51,276 nt of DNA from Pseudomonadota bacterium (GCA_963204815.1 CAUJHQ010000138.1:1-51276); one strand, 5' to 3'. Numbered from the stretch's first letter, positions 25,920 through 34,594 are shown. Notes: generated by a model not told the origin, from the letters alone. Program-made: numbers and translations.

Positions 25920-26551
25920 TTGCGATCTCCACCGGACACGTAGTCCGCCGGCGCGACGTACTTGTCGAGCGCCGCGATGTCCTCGTCCTTCACGTGCACC
26001 ATCTGCTTGAGCTTGTCGACGTCGACTTCCTCGACGTCCTGTTCGCGCGAGGGCCACTCGCCGTCACGCAGGCACGAGATGCAGCGGACGATCTCGACGA
26101 TGCCCTGCAGCAGCAGCATGGCGCCGGCGAACGGAATGACGAACTTGAACGGGTACAGCGGCAGCGGCGTCGCCGAGAAGGTCTTCTCGCGGATCACCAG
26201 CGCCTCGTTCGCGTAGGTCCAGCCGGCGTAGGTGAGGGCCACGATGCCGGGCAGGAAGAACACGATGTACAGGATGAGGTCGATGCTGGCCTGCGTGCGC
26301 GGCTGGAAGAAGCCGTAGAGCACGTCGCCGCGCACGTGGCCGTTCTTGCTGAGCGTGTAGGCGCCCGCCATCATGAACAGCGTGCCGTACAGCATGATCT
26401 GGACGTTGAGGTTCCAGTCGTGCGGGTTGTTCAGCACGTAGCGCGAGAACACCTCGTACGTGATCAGGAAGGTGAGCACGACGATCGACCACGCGAACAC
26501 CTGGCCGATCCAGGTCGAGAACCTGTCGACTGCGAGCAGCAGCTTTTGCAT
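25916..26551 (-). CDS. dctQ: TRAP transporter small permease (DctQ)
   Basis: 211-aa membrane protein with four hydrophobic segments and the DctQ landmark FSRYVLNNPHDWNLNVQIML near residues 35-55. The C-terminal ~50 residues are acidic and cytoplasmic (SREQDVEEVDVDKLKQM), longer than in minimal DctQ proteins. It pairs with DctM. It lies 88 nt after dctP, behind a strong hairpin, and overlaps dctM by 4 nt. Confidence 0.92.
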   Translation of the reverse strand: MQKLLLAVDRFSTWIGQVFAWSIVVLTFLITYEVFSRYVLNNPHDWNLNVQIMLYGTLFMMAGAYTLSKNGHVRGDVLYGFFQPRTQASIDLILYIVFFLPGIVALTYAGWTYANEALVIREKTFSATPLPLYPFKFVIPFAGAMLLLQGIVEIVRCISCLRDGEWPSREQDVEEVDVDKLKQMVHVKDEDIAALDKYVAPADYVSGGDRK

Positions 26552-26583
26552 GGGGAGCCTCCGCGACGGGCGTGCAAACTAAA

Positions 26584-26616
26584 GGGCTGCCGGCCGTTCG
26601 TCGCGGCCGGCAGCCC
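26584..26616 (-). terminator. intercistronic hairpin between dctP and dctQ
   Basis: Perfect 13-bp inverted repeat, GGGCTGCCGGCCG - N7 - CGGCCGGCAGCCC. On the transcribed minus strand it is followed by TTTAGTTTG, a weak U-rich stretch. Leaky terminators or stabilising hairpins after the binding-protein gene are common in binding-protein transporters and would keep DctP in excess over the permease. Structure is seen; effect is inferred. Confidence 0.65.
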
Positions 26617-26639
26617 GGATTGGCCCGACGCCGCTGGGA

Positions 26640-27755
26640 TTACTTCTTGCCGAAGTAGTGGTTGTAGGCCATCTTGAAGTCGACCATGTAGTCGTTCTGC
26701 CAGGGGATCACGCGCTGGGCGTAGGCCTTCTGCGAATCCAGCACCTTCTTGAAGATGGCGTTCTCGCCGGCCTTCTTGGCGATGACCTTGTCCCAGGCGT
26801 CGAGCTGGGCGCGCAGGATCGCGTCGGGCGTCTTGTAGAAGTTGACGCCGGCCTTCTTCAGCTCGATGTAGTCCTTCGAGTTGCGGTCCACGGCCTTCCA
26901 GCTCATGTCGGCGCTGGCCGCCTCGACGGCGATGTCGATCGCCTTCTTCAGCTCGTTCGGCAGGCCGTTGTACTTCGGGCCGTTGAACAGGATCTCGAAC
27001 TGCTCGCCGCTCTGGTGGAAGCTCTGCAGCATGCAGTTCTTGGCCACGTCGGCAAAGCCGAGCACGCGGTCGGACGATGCATTGTTGAACTCGGCCGCGT
27101 CGATCAGGCCGCGGTCCAGCGCCGGCACGATCTCGCCGCCGGGCAGCGGGTTCACCGCGACGCCCAGCTCGTTGAAGACGTCGACCGCGAGGCCGACCGT
27201 GCGGTACTTCAGGCCCTTCAGGTCGGCCACGTTGGCGATCGGCTTCTTGAACCAGCCCAGAGGCTGCGTCGGCATCGGGCCGTACAGGAACGACTTGACG
27301 TCGAGGTTGAGCGACTTGTAGATCTCGACCAGCAGGGCCTCGCCGCCGCCGTAGTAGTGCCACGCGAGCACCATGTTCGGGTCCATGCCGAAGGCCGGGC
27401 CGGAACCCCACAGCGCGAGCGCCGAGTTCTTGCCGTAGTGATACGCGACGACACCGTGGCCGCCGTCCAGCGTGCCCTTGGCGACGGCTTCGAGCAGCTG
27501 GAACGCGGGCACCACCGAGCCGGCGGGCAGCACGTCGATCTTCAGCCGGCTGCCGGCCATGTCGTTGACCTTCTTGGCGAAGTCCTGGGCGTACTCGTGG
27601 AAGATGTCCTTCGCCGGCCAGGTGCTCTGGAAGCGCAGCGTCGTCGTCTGCGCGTTCGACACCATCGGCGCGGCCATCGCGCCGGCGCCCACGGCACCGG
27701 CGGCGGCGGTCTTCAGGAAGCGGCGGCGGCGCGCCGGCGACTTGTCTTCGCTCAT
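26640..27755 (-). CDS. dctP: TRAP transporter substrate-binding protein (DctP), Tat-exported
   Basis: 371-aa periplasmic binding protein. The N-terminus has a twin-arginine signal (ARRRRFLKTAAAGAVGAGAM...). The mature part starts TTTLRFQSTWPAKDIFHEYA and has the DctP-family core GWFKKPIANVADLKGLKYRT and an Arg in the ligand-binding YRTVG segment. The Tat signal, length and WHYYGGGEALL segment are like the TakP 2-oxo-acid-binding branch; substrate is probably an organic or keto acid but not proven. RBS AGGAG sits 7 nt before ATG. First gene of dctPQM. Confidence 0.93.
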   Translation of the reverse strand: MSEDKSPARRRRFLKTAAAGAVGAGAMAAPMVSNAQTTTLRFQSTWPAKDIFHEYAQDFAKKVNDMAGSRLKIDVLPAGSVVPAFQLLEAVAKGTLDGGHGVVAYHYGKNSALALWGSGPAFGMDPNMVLAWHYYGGGEALLVEIYKSLNLDVKSFLYGPMPTQPLGWFKKPIANVADLKGLKYRTVGLAVDVFNELGVAVNPLPGGEIVPALDRGLIDAAEFNNASSDRVLGFADVAKNCMLQSFHQSGEQFEILFNGPKYNGLPNELKKAIDIAVEAASADMSWKAVDRNSKDYIELKKAGVNFYKTPDAILRAQLDAWDKVIAKKAGENAIFKKVLDSQKAYAQRVIPWQNDYMVDFKMAYNHYFGKK

Positions 27756-27777
27756 GTACTTCTCCTGTGGAATGCGG

Positions 27778-27818
27778 GGAACTGAGAGGGTGAAACTCGC
27801 CGGCGACTATTCAGTTCC
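27778..27818. promoter_or_regulatory. inverted repeat in the dctP leader region
   Basis: GGAACTGA (27778-27785) and TCAGTTCC (27811-27818) form a perfect 8-bp inverted repeat with a 25-nt loop, 23 nt upstream of the dctP start. It could be a leader stem-loop or two operator half-sites. The remaining 77 nt up to yceI hold no clear gene or terminator. Confidence 0.35.
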
Positions 27819-27895
27819 GGGCCCGTACCGGCAAGTCGGTGTAACCCGTGGCCCATCCGGGCCCAATCGCGACCAAGACCGTGTCGACGCCGCGG

Positions 27896-28459
27896 CTATC
27901 GGCGAACCGCTTCCACCTGCACGAGCAGGCGCACCCGGTCGGCCACCAGCGGCAGCCCGAAGGTCATGCCGAAGCTGCTGCGGTCGACGCTGCCTTCGAA
28001 GTCGCCGCCGCAGACCTCGGGGCCGCGCGGGTCGTCGGTGCGGCAACCGAATCGCAGCGCACGCAGCGTGAGGCCGGTGCCGACGCCGCGCAGCGTGAAC
28101 TCGCCGCGCAGTTCGGCGGGCTGGCCGCCTTCGAAGCGGAAGCTGCGCGCGACGAAGAAGGCCTCGGGGTGCGCCTCGCTGGCCAGCAGGTCTTCCTGGC
28201 GCAGGCGGGCGTCCAGGACCTTCAGCCCGGTGTCCACGCTGGCGGTGGGGACGCGCACGCCGACCTCGCCGCGGCCGGCCGCAGGGTCCAGCGTGACGCG
28301 GCCGCGCAGCGCGGACAGGCGCCCGCGCAGAGTCGACGTGCCGAAGTGCAGCACCTCGAAGTGCACGCTGCTGAAGTCCGGGTCCAGTTCGTACGTGCGT
28401 GGCTCGGCGGCAGCGGGCAGGGCCAGCAGCAGTGGCAGCAACAGGGCGGGCGCCTTCAC
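27896..28459 (-). CDS. YceI-family periplasmic protein (copy 3 in operon)
   Basis: 187-aa exported protein: signal peptide (LLLPLLLALPAAA), then the YceI lipocalin-like fold. Hallmarks are YELDPDFSSVHFEVLHFGTS, RGEVGVRVPTASVDTG, HPEAFFVARSFRF and DRSSFGMTFGLPLVADRV. It has two Cys (in RFGCRTDDPRGPEVCGGDFE), also present in the next copy, likely a disulfide. YceI proteins bind isoprenoid lipids such as polyprenyl/quinone-like molecules. It overlaps the upstream yceI by 4 nt and is the last gene of the ior operon. Confidence 0.9.
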   Translation of the reverse strand: MKAPALLLPLLLALPAAAEPRTYELDPDFSSVHFEVLHFGTSTLRGRLSALRGRVTLDPAAGRGEVGVRVPTASVDTGLKVLDARLRQEDLLASEAHPEAFFVARSFRFEGGQPAELRGEFTLRGVGTGLTLRALRFGCRTDDPRGPEVCGGDFEGSVDRSSFGMTFGLPLVADRVRLLVQVEAVRR

Positions 28460-29022
28460 GACCGGATCGCCTCGACCTGGATGAACAGGCGCACCTCGTC
28501 GGCCAGCGGCAGCGGCACGCCGGCGCCGATGCCCAGGCTGCTGCGCCGGACCACGGCCTCGAAGTCGCCGCCGCAGACCTCGCGCTTGAAGAGCGGGTTC
28601 GTGTAGCAGTTGAAGTTGCCGGCCTTCAGCGTCAGCGGCGTGCTGCGGCCGGCCAGCGTGAGCGTGCCTTCGACCGCGCTGACGCGGTCGCCGGCGAAGA
28701 CGAAGCGCTCGCTGCTGAAGGTGGCCTTCGGGTGGCGCGCGCTGTCGAAGCCGTCGGCGCCGCGCAGGCGCTCGTCCCAGGCGGCGACGCCGGTGCTGAC
28801 CGACGCGGTGTCGATCGCGATCTCCACCTTGCCCGACCTCGCGGCACGGTCGAAGAGCAGCGTGCCTTCCTTGCGGTCGAAGCGCCCGCGCACGGTCGAC
28901 AGCCCGGCGTGCAGCACCTCGAAGGTGGCGAAGGTGTGCGTCACGTCCAGCGTGTACGGGTGACCCTGCCCGTGGGCGGCGGCGGCGGCGCCGAGCAGCA
29001 GCGTGGCGGCCAGGCGTTTCAT
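28456..29022 (-). CDS. YceI-family periplasmic protein (copy 2 in operon)
   Basis: 188-aa exported protein with signal peptide (LAATLLLGAAAAAHG) and YceI features: YTLDVTHTFATFEVLHAGLS, IAIDTASVSTGVAAWDERLR, HPKATFSSERF and a Cys pair (NFNCYTNPLFKREVCGGDFE). It is closest to the downstream copy, sharing Cys spacing and the RSSxGxxxGxPLxxxVRLxxQVEAxR end, so they look like a tandem duplication. ATG 29022 is chosen over an upstream ORF extension because it overlaps the preceding stop and begins a signal peptide. Confidence 0.9.
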   Translation of the reverse strand: MKRLAATLLLGAAAAAHGQGHPYTLDVTHTFATFEVLHAGLSTVRGRFDRKEGTLLFDRAARSGKVEIAIDTASVSTGVAAWDERLRGADGFDSARHPKATFSSERFVFAGDRVSAVEGTLTLAGRSTPLTLKAGNFNCYTNPLFKREVCGGDFEAVVRRSSLGIGAGVPLPLADEVRLFIQVEAIRS

Positions 29023-29579
29023 GGCGCGGCCAGCCCGCCGAGCGCGAGCTTGAAGCGCACCGCCACGTCGTCGGCCAGCATCGAGGTGTCGGACCACTCG
29101 CCTTCGCCCACCTTGAACGCCAGGCGCTTGAGCGTGAAGCTGCCGGTGGCGGTGCCGTTGGTGCCGCTCTGCGCCAGCATCACGGGCACGACGATGTCCT
29201 GCGCCGCGCCCTTGATCGTGAGCTTGCCCGCCACCTCGTAGCGGCCGGGGCCGGTGGACTTGATGGCGCTGGACTGGAAGCTGGCCTGCGGGAACTTCGC
29301 CGTCGACAGCCAGGTCGGCTTGCCGACCTCGCCGTCGAGCTCGGGGGCGCCGAAGCGTGCGCTCGCGGTGTCGATCGTGAAGGCGACGCTGCCGCCTTCC
29401 GGCTTCTTCGGGTCGAGCGCGATGGTGGCGCTGAACTTGCCGAACCGGCCTTCGACCGGCACGCCCATCTGCTTGGTCGTGAAGGCGATCTCGCTCTGCG
29501 CAGGGATCAGCTGGGCGGGCTTGGGCTGGGCGAAGGCGGGCAGCGCGGCGAGCAGGCTGAGGGCGACGAATCGGTGCAA
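29019..29579 (-). CDS. YceI-family periplasmic protein (copy 1 in operon)
   Basis: 186-aa exported protein with signal peptide (RFVALSLLAALPAFA) and YceI motifs (IPAQSEIAFTTKQMGVPVEG, VAFTIDTASARFGAPELDGE, FPQASFQSSAIKSTGPGRYE). It lacks the Cys pair of the other two copies and is the more typical b561-associated YceI. The start is TTG 29577-29579, supported by AGGAG 6 nt upstream and immediate signal peptide; no ATG is available nearby. It follows cytochrome b561 by 17 nt. Confidence 0.88.
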   Translation of the reverse strand: MHRFVALSLLAALPAFAQPKPAQLIPAQSEIAFTTKQMGVPVEGRFGKFSATIALDPKKPEGGSVAFTIDTASARFGAPELDGEVGKPTWLSTAKFPQASFQSSAIKSTGPGRYEVAGKLTIKGAAQDIVVPVMLAQSGTNGTATGSFTLKRLAFKVGEGEWSDTSMLADDVAVRFKLALGGLAAP

Positions 29580-29596
29580 GCGGGTCTCCTGGGCGT

Positions 29597-30136
29597 TCAG
29601 CGGCGGCCGGGCATCATGCGGCGCAGCAGGTGGTCGCGATCGATGAGCTGGTGCTTCAACGCCGCCGCGATGTGCAGCGCCGACAGCGCGCCGAGCGCCC
29701 ACGCCAGCGCCTTGTGCAGCGGCTTCAGCACGGCGGCCAGGTCGCGGTCGACCGGCACGAAGTCGGGCAGCGGCAGCACGCCGAAGACGACGAGCGGAAA
29801 ACCCGCCGCCGAGCTGTAGGCCCAGCCCGCCAGCGGCACGGCGATGAAGAGCGCATACAGCGCATGGTGGGACAGCACGAAGACCCGCGTCTGCCATGCG
29901 GGCATCGGCACCGGCGCGGGCGGCCGGTGCGCCAGCCGCCAGGCCAGCCGCAGCAGCGACAGCGCGAGGATCACGCTGCCGGCCCACTTGTGCCAGTTGT
30001 AGAGCTTCAGGCGCGTCGGCGTCAGTGCCAGGCCGGTCATGTACAGGCCCACCGCCAGCGAGCCCAGGATCAGCAGCGCCAGCAGCCAGTGCAGCGCGAT
30101 CGCGGGAGTCGTGTAGCGGTCGGTCGGTGTGTTCAA
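29597..30136 (-). CDS. cytochrome b561 family protein
   Basis: 179-aa four-helix membrane cytochrome: RYTTPAIALHWLLALLILGS (His ligand, helix 1), NWHKWAGSVILALSLLRLAW (helix 2), SHHALYALFIAVPLAGWAYS (helix 3) and PLHKALAWALGALSALHIAA (helix 4) give the paired His ligands for two b hemes. It probably oxidises quinol and passes electrons to periplasmic partners. The start is TTG 30136 in a TTGA overlap with the Nudix stop, giving the family-standard N-terminus. Its association with YceI genes is common in proteobacteria. Confidence 0.9.
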   Translation of the reverse strand: MNTPTDRYTTPAIALHWLLALLILGSLAVGLYMTGLALTPTRLKLYNWHKWAGSVILALSLLRLAWRLAHRPPAPVPMPAWQTRVFVLSHHALYALFIAVPLAGWAYSSAAGFPLVVFGVLPLPDFVPVDRDLAAVLKPLHKALAWALGALSALHIAAALKHQLIDRDHLLRRMMPGRR

Positions 30137-30963
30137 GGGTGGTGGGCGCGCAGCGCCTGCACGCCCTGCACCAGCGCGGGGTCGTCCAGCAGGTGGTGCC
30201 GGAGCGCGAAGTCCAGCGTCACCAGCGCGGCGTCGACCGTCATTTTGGCGCCGGCGGCGAGGGCCAGCGCGTCGGCCACCGGCAGCAGGGAGAAGCCGGC
30301 GACCTCGCCGTCCTGGTTCTGCGGCGCCGTGCCTTCGGGCAGGGCGACGTCGTAGCTGTACAGCCACTCGTGCTGGAAGCCTTCGGGGATGTCGCGCGCC
30401 AGCCGCAGCACGCTGCCGGGCCGCGCGTGCGCCAGTTGCGCCGGCGCGAGGCCGGCTTCCTCGAAGCCTTCGCGCACCAGCGTCTCGGCCGGCGTCTGGC
30501 CATGTTGCACGCCGCCGCCGATCAGGTTGTCGAACAGGCCGGGGTCGGTGGCCTTCGTGAACGAGCGCTGCGCGATCCACAGCGCGCGCGGCCGGCCCGC
30601 CGCGTCGGCGACGTAGCCGGTGGCATGCGCGCCGAAGGTCAGCGTGCCCCAGAAGCGCGACGAGGCGCGCTCGAAGGTCGCCAGGGCTTCGAGCGATTCG
30701 GGGTCGGGCACCGGGTAGGTTTCGTCGCGCCAGGCGACGATCAGGCCCTGCGCGCGCAGCGCCGCGTTGAGCTGCGCGAACGCGGCCACGCGGTCGGCGG
30801 CGTGCAGCTCGACCCGGTCGCCGACGGACAGCACATCGTCGAAGCGGCGCAGCGCCGGCAGGTGCGAGCGGTCCACCGAGCCGACGACGCGGCCGCCGAC
30901 GGCGAAAGGCACGCGCGGCCGCTCGGCGCGCGTGGCCTCGCCCAGCGCGTGCCAGCCCGCCAT
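30133..30963 (-). CDS. DUF4743 Nudix hydrolase
   Basis: 276-aa protein with an N-terminal DUF4743 domain and a C-terminal Nudix domain, as in eukaryotic thiamine-pyrophosphokinase-related Nudix enzymes. The Nudix box is GGVQHGQTPAETLVREGFEE; the first Glu of the classic box is Gln, which fits my recollection of this subfamily (PHG-type box), and REGFEEAG is intact. It may hydrolyse damaged thiamine diphosphate or related compounds. That would suit its place directly after a TPP-dependent oxidoreductase gene (2-nt gap). The substrate is inferred. Confidence 0.85.
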   Translation of the reverse strand: MAGWHALGEATRAERPRVPFAVGGRVVGSVDRSHLPALRRFDDVLSVGDRVELHAADRVAAFAQLNAALRAQGLIVAWRDETYPVPDPESLEALATFERASSRFWGTLTFGAHATGYVADAAGRPRALWIAQRSFTKATDPGLFDNLIGGGVQHGQTPAETLVREGFEEAGLAPAQLAHARPGSVLRLARDIPEGFQHEWLYSYDVALPEGTAPQNQDGEVAGFSLLPVADALALAAGAKMTVDAALVTLDFALRHHLLDDPALVQGVQALRAHHP

Positions 30964-30965
30964 GT

Positions 30966-33900
30966 TCAGGCGCGCCAGCGCGCCATCAGCTCGGCCCACT
31001 TCAGGCGCGCCGCCTTCAGGTGGCGCTCCTTCACGTGGCCGTAGCCGCGGATGTCCTCCGGCAGGCGCGCGATCTCCAGCGCCAGCGGCAGGCGCTCGGG
31101 CGTGAGCTTCGCGAGCACCTCGTCGATGGCGGCGCGGTACTCGGCGATCAGCGCGCGTTCGGTCTTGCGCTCCTCGGTGCCGCCGAACACATCGAGCGCG
31201 CCGCCGCGCAGCCCCTTCAGCTTCGCCAGCACGCCGAAGGCGCTGCGCATCCAGGGGCCGAAGCGCTGCTTCACCAGTTCGCCCTTCTCGTTGCGCTTGG
31301 CGAACTTCGGCGGCGCGAGGTGGTGCACGAGCTGGTAGTCGCCTTCGAACATGTCGGCCACCTTCTTCGTGAAGGCGGGGTCGGTGTGCAGGCGCGCGAC
31401 CTCGTACTCGTCCTTGTAGGCCATCAGCTTGAAGAGGTAGCGCGCCACCGCCTCCGCCAGCTTCGGGTCGGCGGCACGCACCTTGTCGACGTACGCCTTG
31501 TAGGTGGCGGCGTAGGCCGCGTCCTGGTAGCCGGTGAGGAAGTCGACGCGCGTCTTCAGCATCTCGTCGAGCGAGGGCTTCTTGACGAACTGGATGACCT
31601 GCTGCGCCGCGTACAGCGCCTGCACGGAGGCCAGGTCGTGGGCGCAGCGCCGGCCCCATTCGAAGGCGGCCTTGTTATTGTCGACCTGCACGCCGTTGAG
31701 TTCGATCGCGCGCATCAGCGCCGCGTGCGACAGCGGAATGCGGCCCTGCTGCCACGCGTAGCCCAGCAGCAGCGGGTTGGTGTAGATGCTGTCGCCCAGC
31801 AGCTGCTCGGCCGCGACCTCGGCGTCGAAGGCGCCGACCGCGTCGCTGCCCACGCTGTCGCGCAGCGCGGTCTCGCAGCGGCCGGTGGGCGACGCCCACT
31901 CGGTGTTCTTCACGAAGGCCGCGGTCGGCGTGCCGTGCGTGTTGAGCGCGACGAAGGTGCGGCCGGGCTGCATCGCCGCCATCGTCGTCTTCGCGGCGCC
32001 GACGATGCTGTCGCAGGCGATCACGAGGTCGGCCTTCGCGGTGTCGACCTTGGTGGTGTGGATGGCGTCGGGGCGGTTCGCGATCTGGATGTGGCTCCAG
32101 GTGGCGCCGCCCTTCTGCGCCAGCCCGCCGGCGTCCTGCGTGACCACGCCCTTGCCTTCCAGGTGCGCCGCCATGCCCAGCAGCTGGCCGATGGTGATGA
32201 CGCCGGTGCCGCCGACGCCGGCGACGACGATGCCCCAGGCCTGCTCGGCCAGCGGCAGCGCCGGTTCGGGGATCGCCGCGAGGCCGTCCAGGCTGCCCTT
32301 CTTCTCCTTGCGGGCCTTCTTCAGCTGCCCGCCCTTCACGGTGACGAAGCTCGGGCAGAAGCCCTTCACGCAGGAGAAGTCCTTGTTGCAGGTGTTCTGG
32401 TTGATGCGGCGCTTGCGGCCGAACTCGGTCTCGACCGGCTCCACGCTCAGGCAGTTGCTCTGCACGCCGCAGTCGCCGCAGCCTTCGCAGACCAGCTCGT
32501 TGATGACGACGCGCTCGTCCGGCTCGGCGAGCTTGCCGCGCTTGCGGCGGCGCCGCTTCTCGGTGGCGCAGGACTGGTCGTAGAGGATGACGGTGCAGCC
32601 CTTGATCTCGCGGAACTCGCGCTGGATGCGGTCGAGCTCGTCGCGGTGGTGCACCGTGACGCCGGCCTCCAGCGTGACACCGGCGTACTTCTCGGGCTGG
32701 TCGGTCACGATGACCAGCTTCGCCACGCCTTCGCTCACCAGGCTCTTCTGGATCTGCAGCACGCTGTGGCCTTCGGGGCGCTCGCCGACCTGCTGGCCGC
32801 CGGTCATGGCCACCGCGTCGTTGTAGAGCACCTTGTAGGTGATGTTCACGCCCGCCGCGATGCTCTGCCGCACGGCGAGGATGCCGCTGTGGAAGTAGGT
32901 GCCGTCGCCGAGGTTGGCGAACACGTGCGCGTCCTGCGTGAACGGCGCCTGGCCGACCCAGGCCACGCCTTCGCCACCCATCTGGCTGAAGGTGCTGGTG
33001 CTGCGGTCCATCCAGACCGCCATGTAGTGGCAGCCGATGCCGGCCATCGCGCGCGAGCCTTCGGGCACGCGCGTGCTGGTGTTGTGCGGGCAGCCGCTGC
33101 AGAACCAGGGGATGCGGTCGCCGGTGTCGACGGTCTGCGTGGCGAGCTGGCGTTCGCGGGCGTCGACCACCGCGATGCGCTGGTCCATGCGGGCCGCGAT
33201 GTCCTGCGGCACGCCCAGCTTCTTCAGCCGCTTGGCGATGGCCCTGGCGATGATCGCCGGCGTCAGGTCGGCCTTGGCGCGCAGCAGCCAGTTCTCGCTC
33301 GGGTTGGGCATCGCCCACTCGCCGCCGGAGAAGTCGCCCTCGGGTTCCTCGAACTTGCCCAGCACGTTCGGGCGCACGTCGGCGCGCCAGTTGTAGAGCT
33401 CTTCCTTCAGCTGGTACTCGATGACCTGGCGCTTCTCTTCGACGACCAGGATCTCCTGCAGACCTTCGGCAAACTCGCGCGTGATGGTCGCTTCGAGCGG
33501 CCACACCACGTTGACCTTGTGCACGCGGATGCCCAGCGCGCGGCAGGTGTCGTCGTCGAGGCCCAGGTCGACGAGCGCCTGGCGCATGTCGTTGTAGGCC
33601 TTGCCGCTGGCGATCAGCCCGAAGCGGTCGTTCGTGCCGGCCACCACGTTGTGGTTGAGCCGGTTGGCGCGGATGTAGGCGAGAGCCGCGTACCACTTGT
33701 AGTCGAACAGGCGCGCTTCCTGTTCGAGCGCGCTGTCGGGCCAGCGCATGTGCACGCCGCCCGGCGGCATGCGGAAGTCTTCTGGCAGCACGATCTTCGT
33801 GCGCGCCGGGTCGACGATGACGGAGGCCGACGACTCCACCACCTCCTGGATCGTCTTCATGCCGCTCCACACGCCGGAGAAGCGGCTCATCGCGAAGGCG

Positions 33901-34487
33901 TGCAGCCCCATGTCCAGGATGTCCTGCACGCTGCTCGGGAAGAACACCGGCAGCCCGCAGGCCTTGAAGATGTGGTCGCTCTGGTGGGCGGCGGTGCTGC
34001 TCTTGGCGACGTGGTCGTCGCCGGCGATGGCGATGACGCCGCCGTGCTTCGCGGTGCCGGCCATGTTGGCGTGCTTGAAGACGTCGCTGCAGCGGTCCAC
34101 GCCCGGGCCCTTGCCGTACCAGATGCCGAACACGCCGTCGAACTTCTTCGACTGCGGGTACAGGTCGAGCTGCTGCGTGCCCCACACGGCGGTGGCGGCG
34201 AGTTCCTCGTTCACGCCGGGCTGGAAGACGATGTTCTGCGGCGCCAGGTGCTTCTTGGCCGCCCACAGCGCCTGGTCGTAGCCGCCCAGCGGGCTGCCGC
34301 GGTAGCCGCTGATGAAGCCGGCGGTGTTCAGGCCGGCGCCGGCGTCGCGCTGGCGCTGCAGCATGGGCAGCCGCACCAGCGCCTGCACGCCGCTCATGAA
34401 GGCGCGGCCGGTTTCGAGCGCGTACTTGTCGTCGAGCGTGACCGATTCGAGCGCCTTGCGGACGGTGTCGGGCAGGGGGGCGTTCAT
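30966..34487 (-). CDS. fused indolepyruvate:ferredoxin oxidoreductase (IorA-IorB type)
   Basis: 1173-aa TPP-dependent 2-oxo-acid oxidoreductase. N-terminal pyrimidine-binding part (LNTAGFISGYRGSPLGGYDQ) and TPP-binding part (CSGCPHNTSTRVPEGSRAMA; GDGTYFHSGI). A 4Fe-4S segment lies around residues 650-700 (CEGCGDCGVQSNC...CNKDFSCVKGFCP). A gamma domain follows (GVGGTGVITIGQLLGMAAHL) and a C-terminal extension typical of the proteobacterial fusion. It oxidatively decarboxylates aryl (or branched) pyruvates to acyl-CoA in amino-acid catabolism. ATG 34487 has AGGAG upstream. First gene of a six-gene operon ending in three yceI genes. Confidence 0.93.
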   Translation of the reverse strand: MNAPLPDTVRKALESVTLDDKYALETGRAFMSGVQALVRLPMLQRQRDAGAGLNTAGFISGYRGSPLGGYDQALWAAKKHLAPQNIVFQPGVNEELAATAVWGTQQLDLYPQSKKFDGVFGIWYGKGPGVDRCSDVFKHANMAGTAKHGGVIAIAGDDHVAKSSTAAHQSDHIFKACGLPVFFPSSVQDILDMGLHAFAMSRFSGVWSGMKTIQEVVESSASVIVDPARTKIVLPEDFRMPPGGVHMRWPDSALEQEARLFDYKWYAALAYIRANRLNHNVVAGTNDRFGLIASGKAYNDMRQALVDLGLDDDTCRALGIRVHKVNVVWPLEATITREFAEGLQEILVVEEKRQVIEYQLKEELYNWRADVRPNVLGKFEEPEGDFSGGEWAMPNPSENWLLRAKADLTPAIIARAIAKRLKKLGVPQDIAARMDQRIAVVDARERQLATQTVDTGDRIPWFCSGCPHNTSTRVPEGSRAMAGIGCHYMAVWMDRSTSTFSQMGGEGVAWVGQAPFTQDAHVFANLGDGTYFHSGILAVRQSIAAGVNITYKVLYNDAVAMTGGQQVGERPEGHSVLQIQKSLVSEGVAKLVIVTDQPEKYAGVTLEAGVTVHHRDELDRIQREFREIKGCTVILYDQSCATEKRRRRKRGKLAEPDERVVINELVCEGCGDCGVQSNCLSVEPVETEFGRKRRINQNTCNKDFSCVKGFCPSFVTVKGGQLKKARKEKKGSLDGLAAIPEPALPLAEQAWGIVVAGVGGTGVITIGQLLGMAAHLEGKGVVTQDAGGLAQKGGATWSHIQIANRPDAIHTTKVDTAKADLVIACDSIVGAAKTTMAAMQPGRTFVALNTHGTPTAAFVKNTEWASPTGRCETALRDSVGSDAVGAFDAEVAAEQLLGDSIYTNPLLLGYAWQQGRIPLSHAALMRAIELNGVQVDNNKAAFEWGRRCAHDLASVQALYAAQQVIQFVKKPSLDEMLKTRVDFLTGYQDAAYAATYKAYVDKVRAADPKLAEAVARYLFKLMAYKDEYEVARLHTDPAFTKKVADMFEGDYQLVHHLAPPKFAKRNEKGELVKQRFGPWMRSAFGVLAKLKGLRGGALDVFGGTEERKTERALIAEYRAAIDEVLAKLTPERLPLALEIARLPEDIRGYGHVKERHLKAARLKWAELMARWRA

Positions 34488-34519
34488 GCGGCGGGCGCTC
34501 CTGGGGGTGATGGGCGGGC

Positions 34520-34548
34520 AGTTTAGGGTCTCGTTGCCAACGTGTCTT
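34520..34548 (-). promoter_or_regulatory. candidate sigma-70 promoter of the ior operon
   Basis: On the minus strand AAGACA (34548-34543) and TAAACT (34525-34520) are separated by 17 nt, giving a start about 26 nt before the ATG at 34487. The -10 matches 4 of 6, as does the -35. The promoter lies between the ior start and the Lrp-like operator. Confidence 0.45.
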
Positions 34549-34577
34549 TTCTTTCGATGCCCGCTCAGGCATGCTTC

Positions 34578-34594
34578 GCGCAACGATCTTGCGC
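34578..34594. promoter_or_regulatory. candidate Lrp/AsnC operator
   Basis: Perfect inverted repeat GCGCAA-N5-TTGCGC in the 129-nt divergent gap between ior and the lrp-like gene, about 30 nt upstream of the ior -35 and 23 nt before the regulator start. Lrp/AsnC proteins bind ~15-17 bp dyads of this form and often control the divergent neighbour as well as themselves. Confidence 0.5.
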
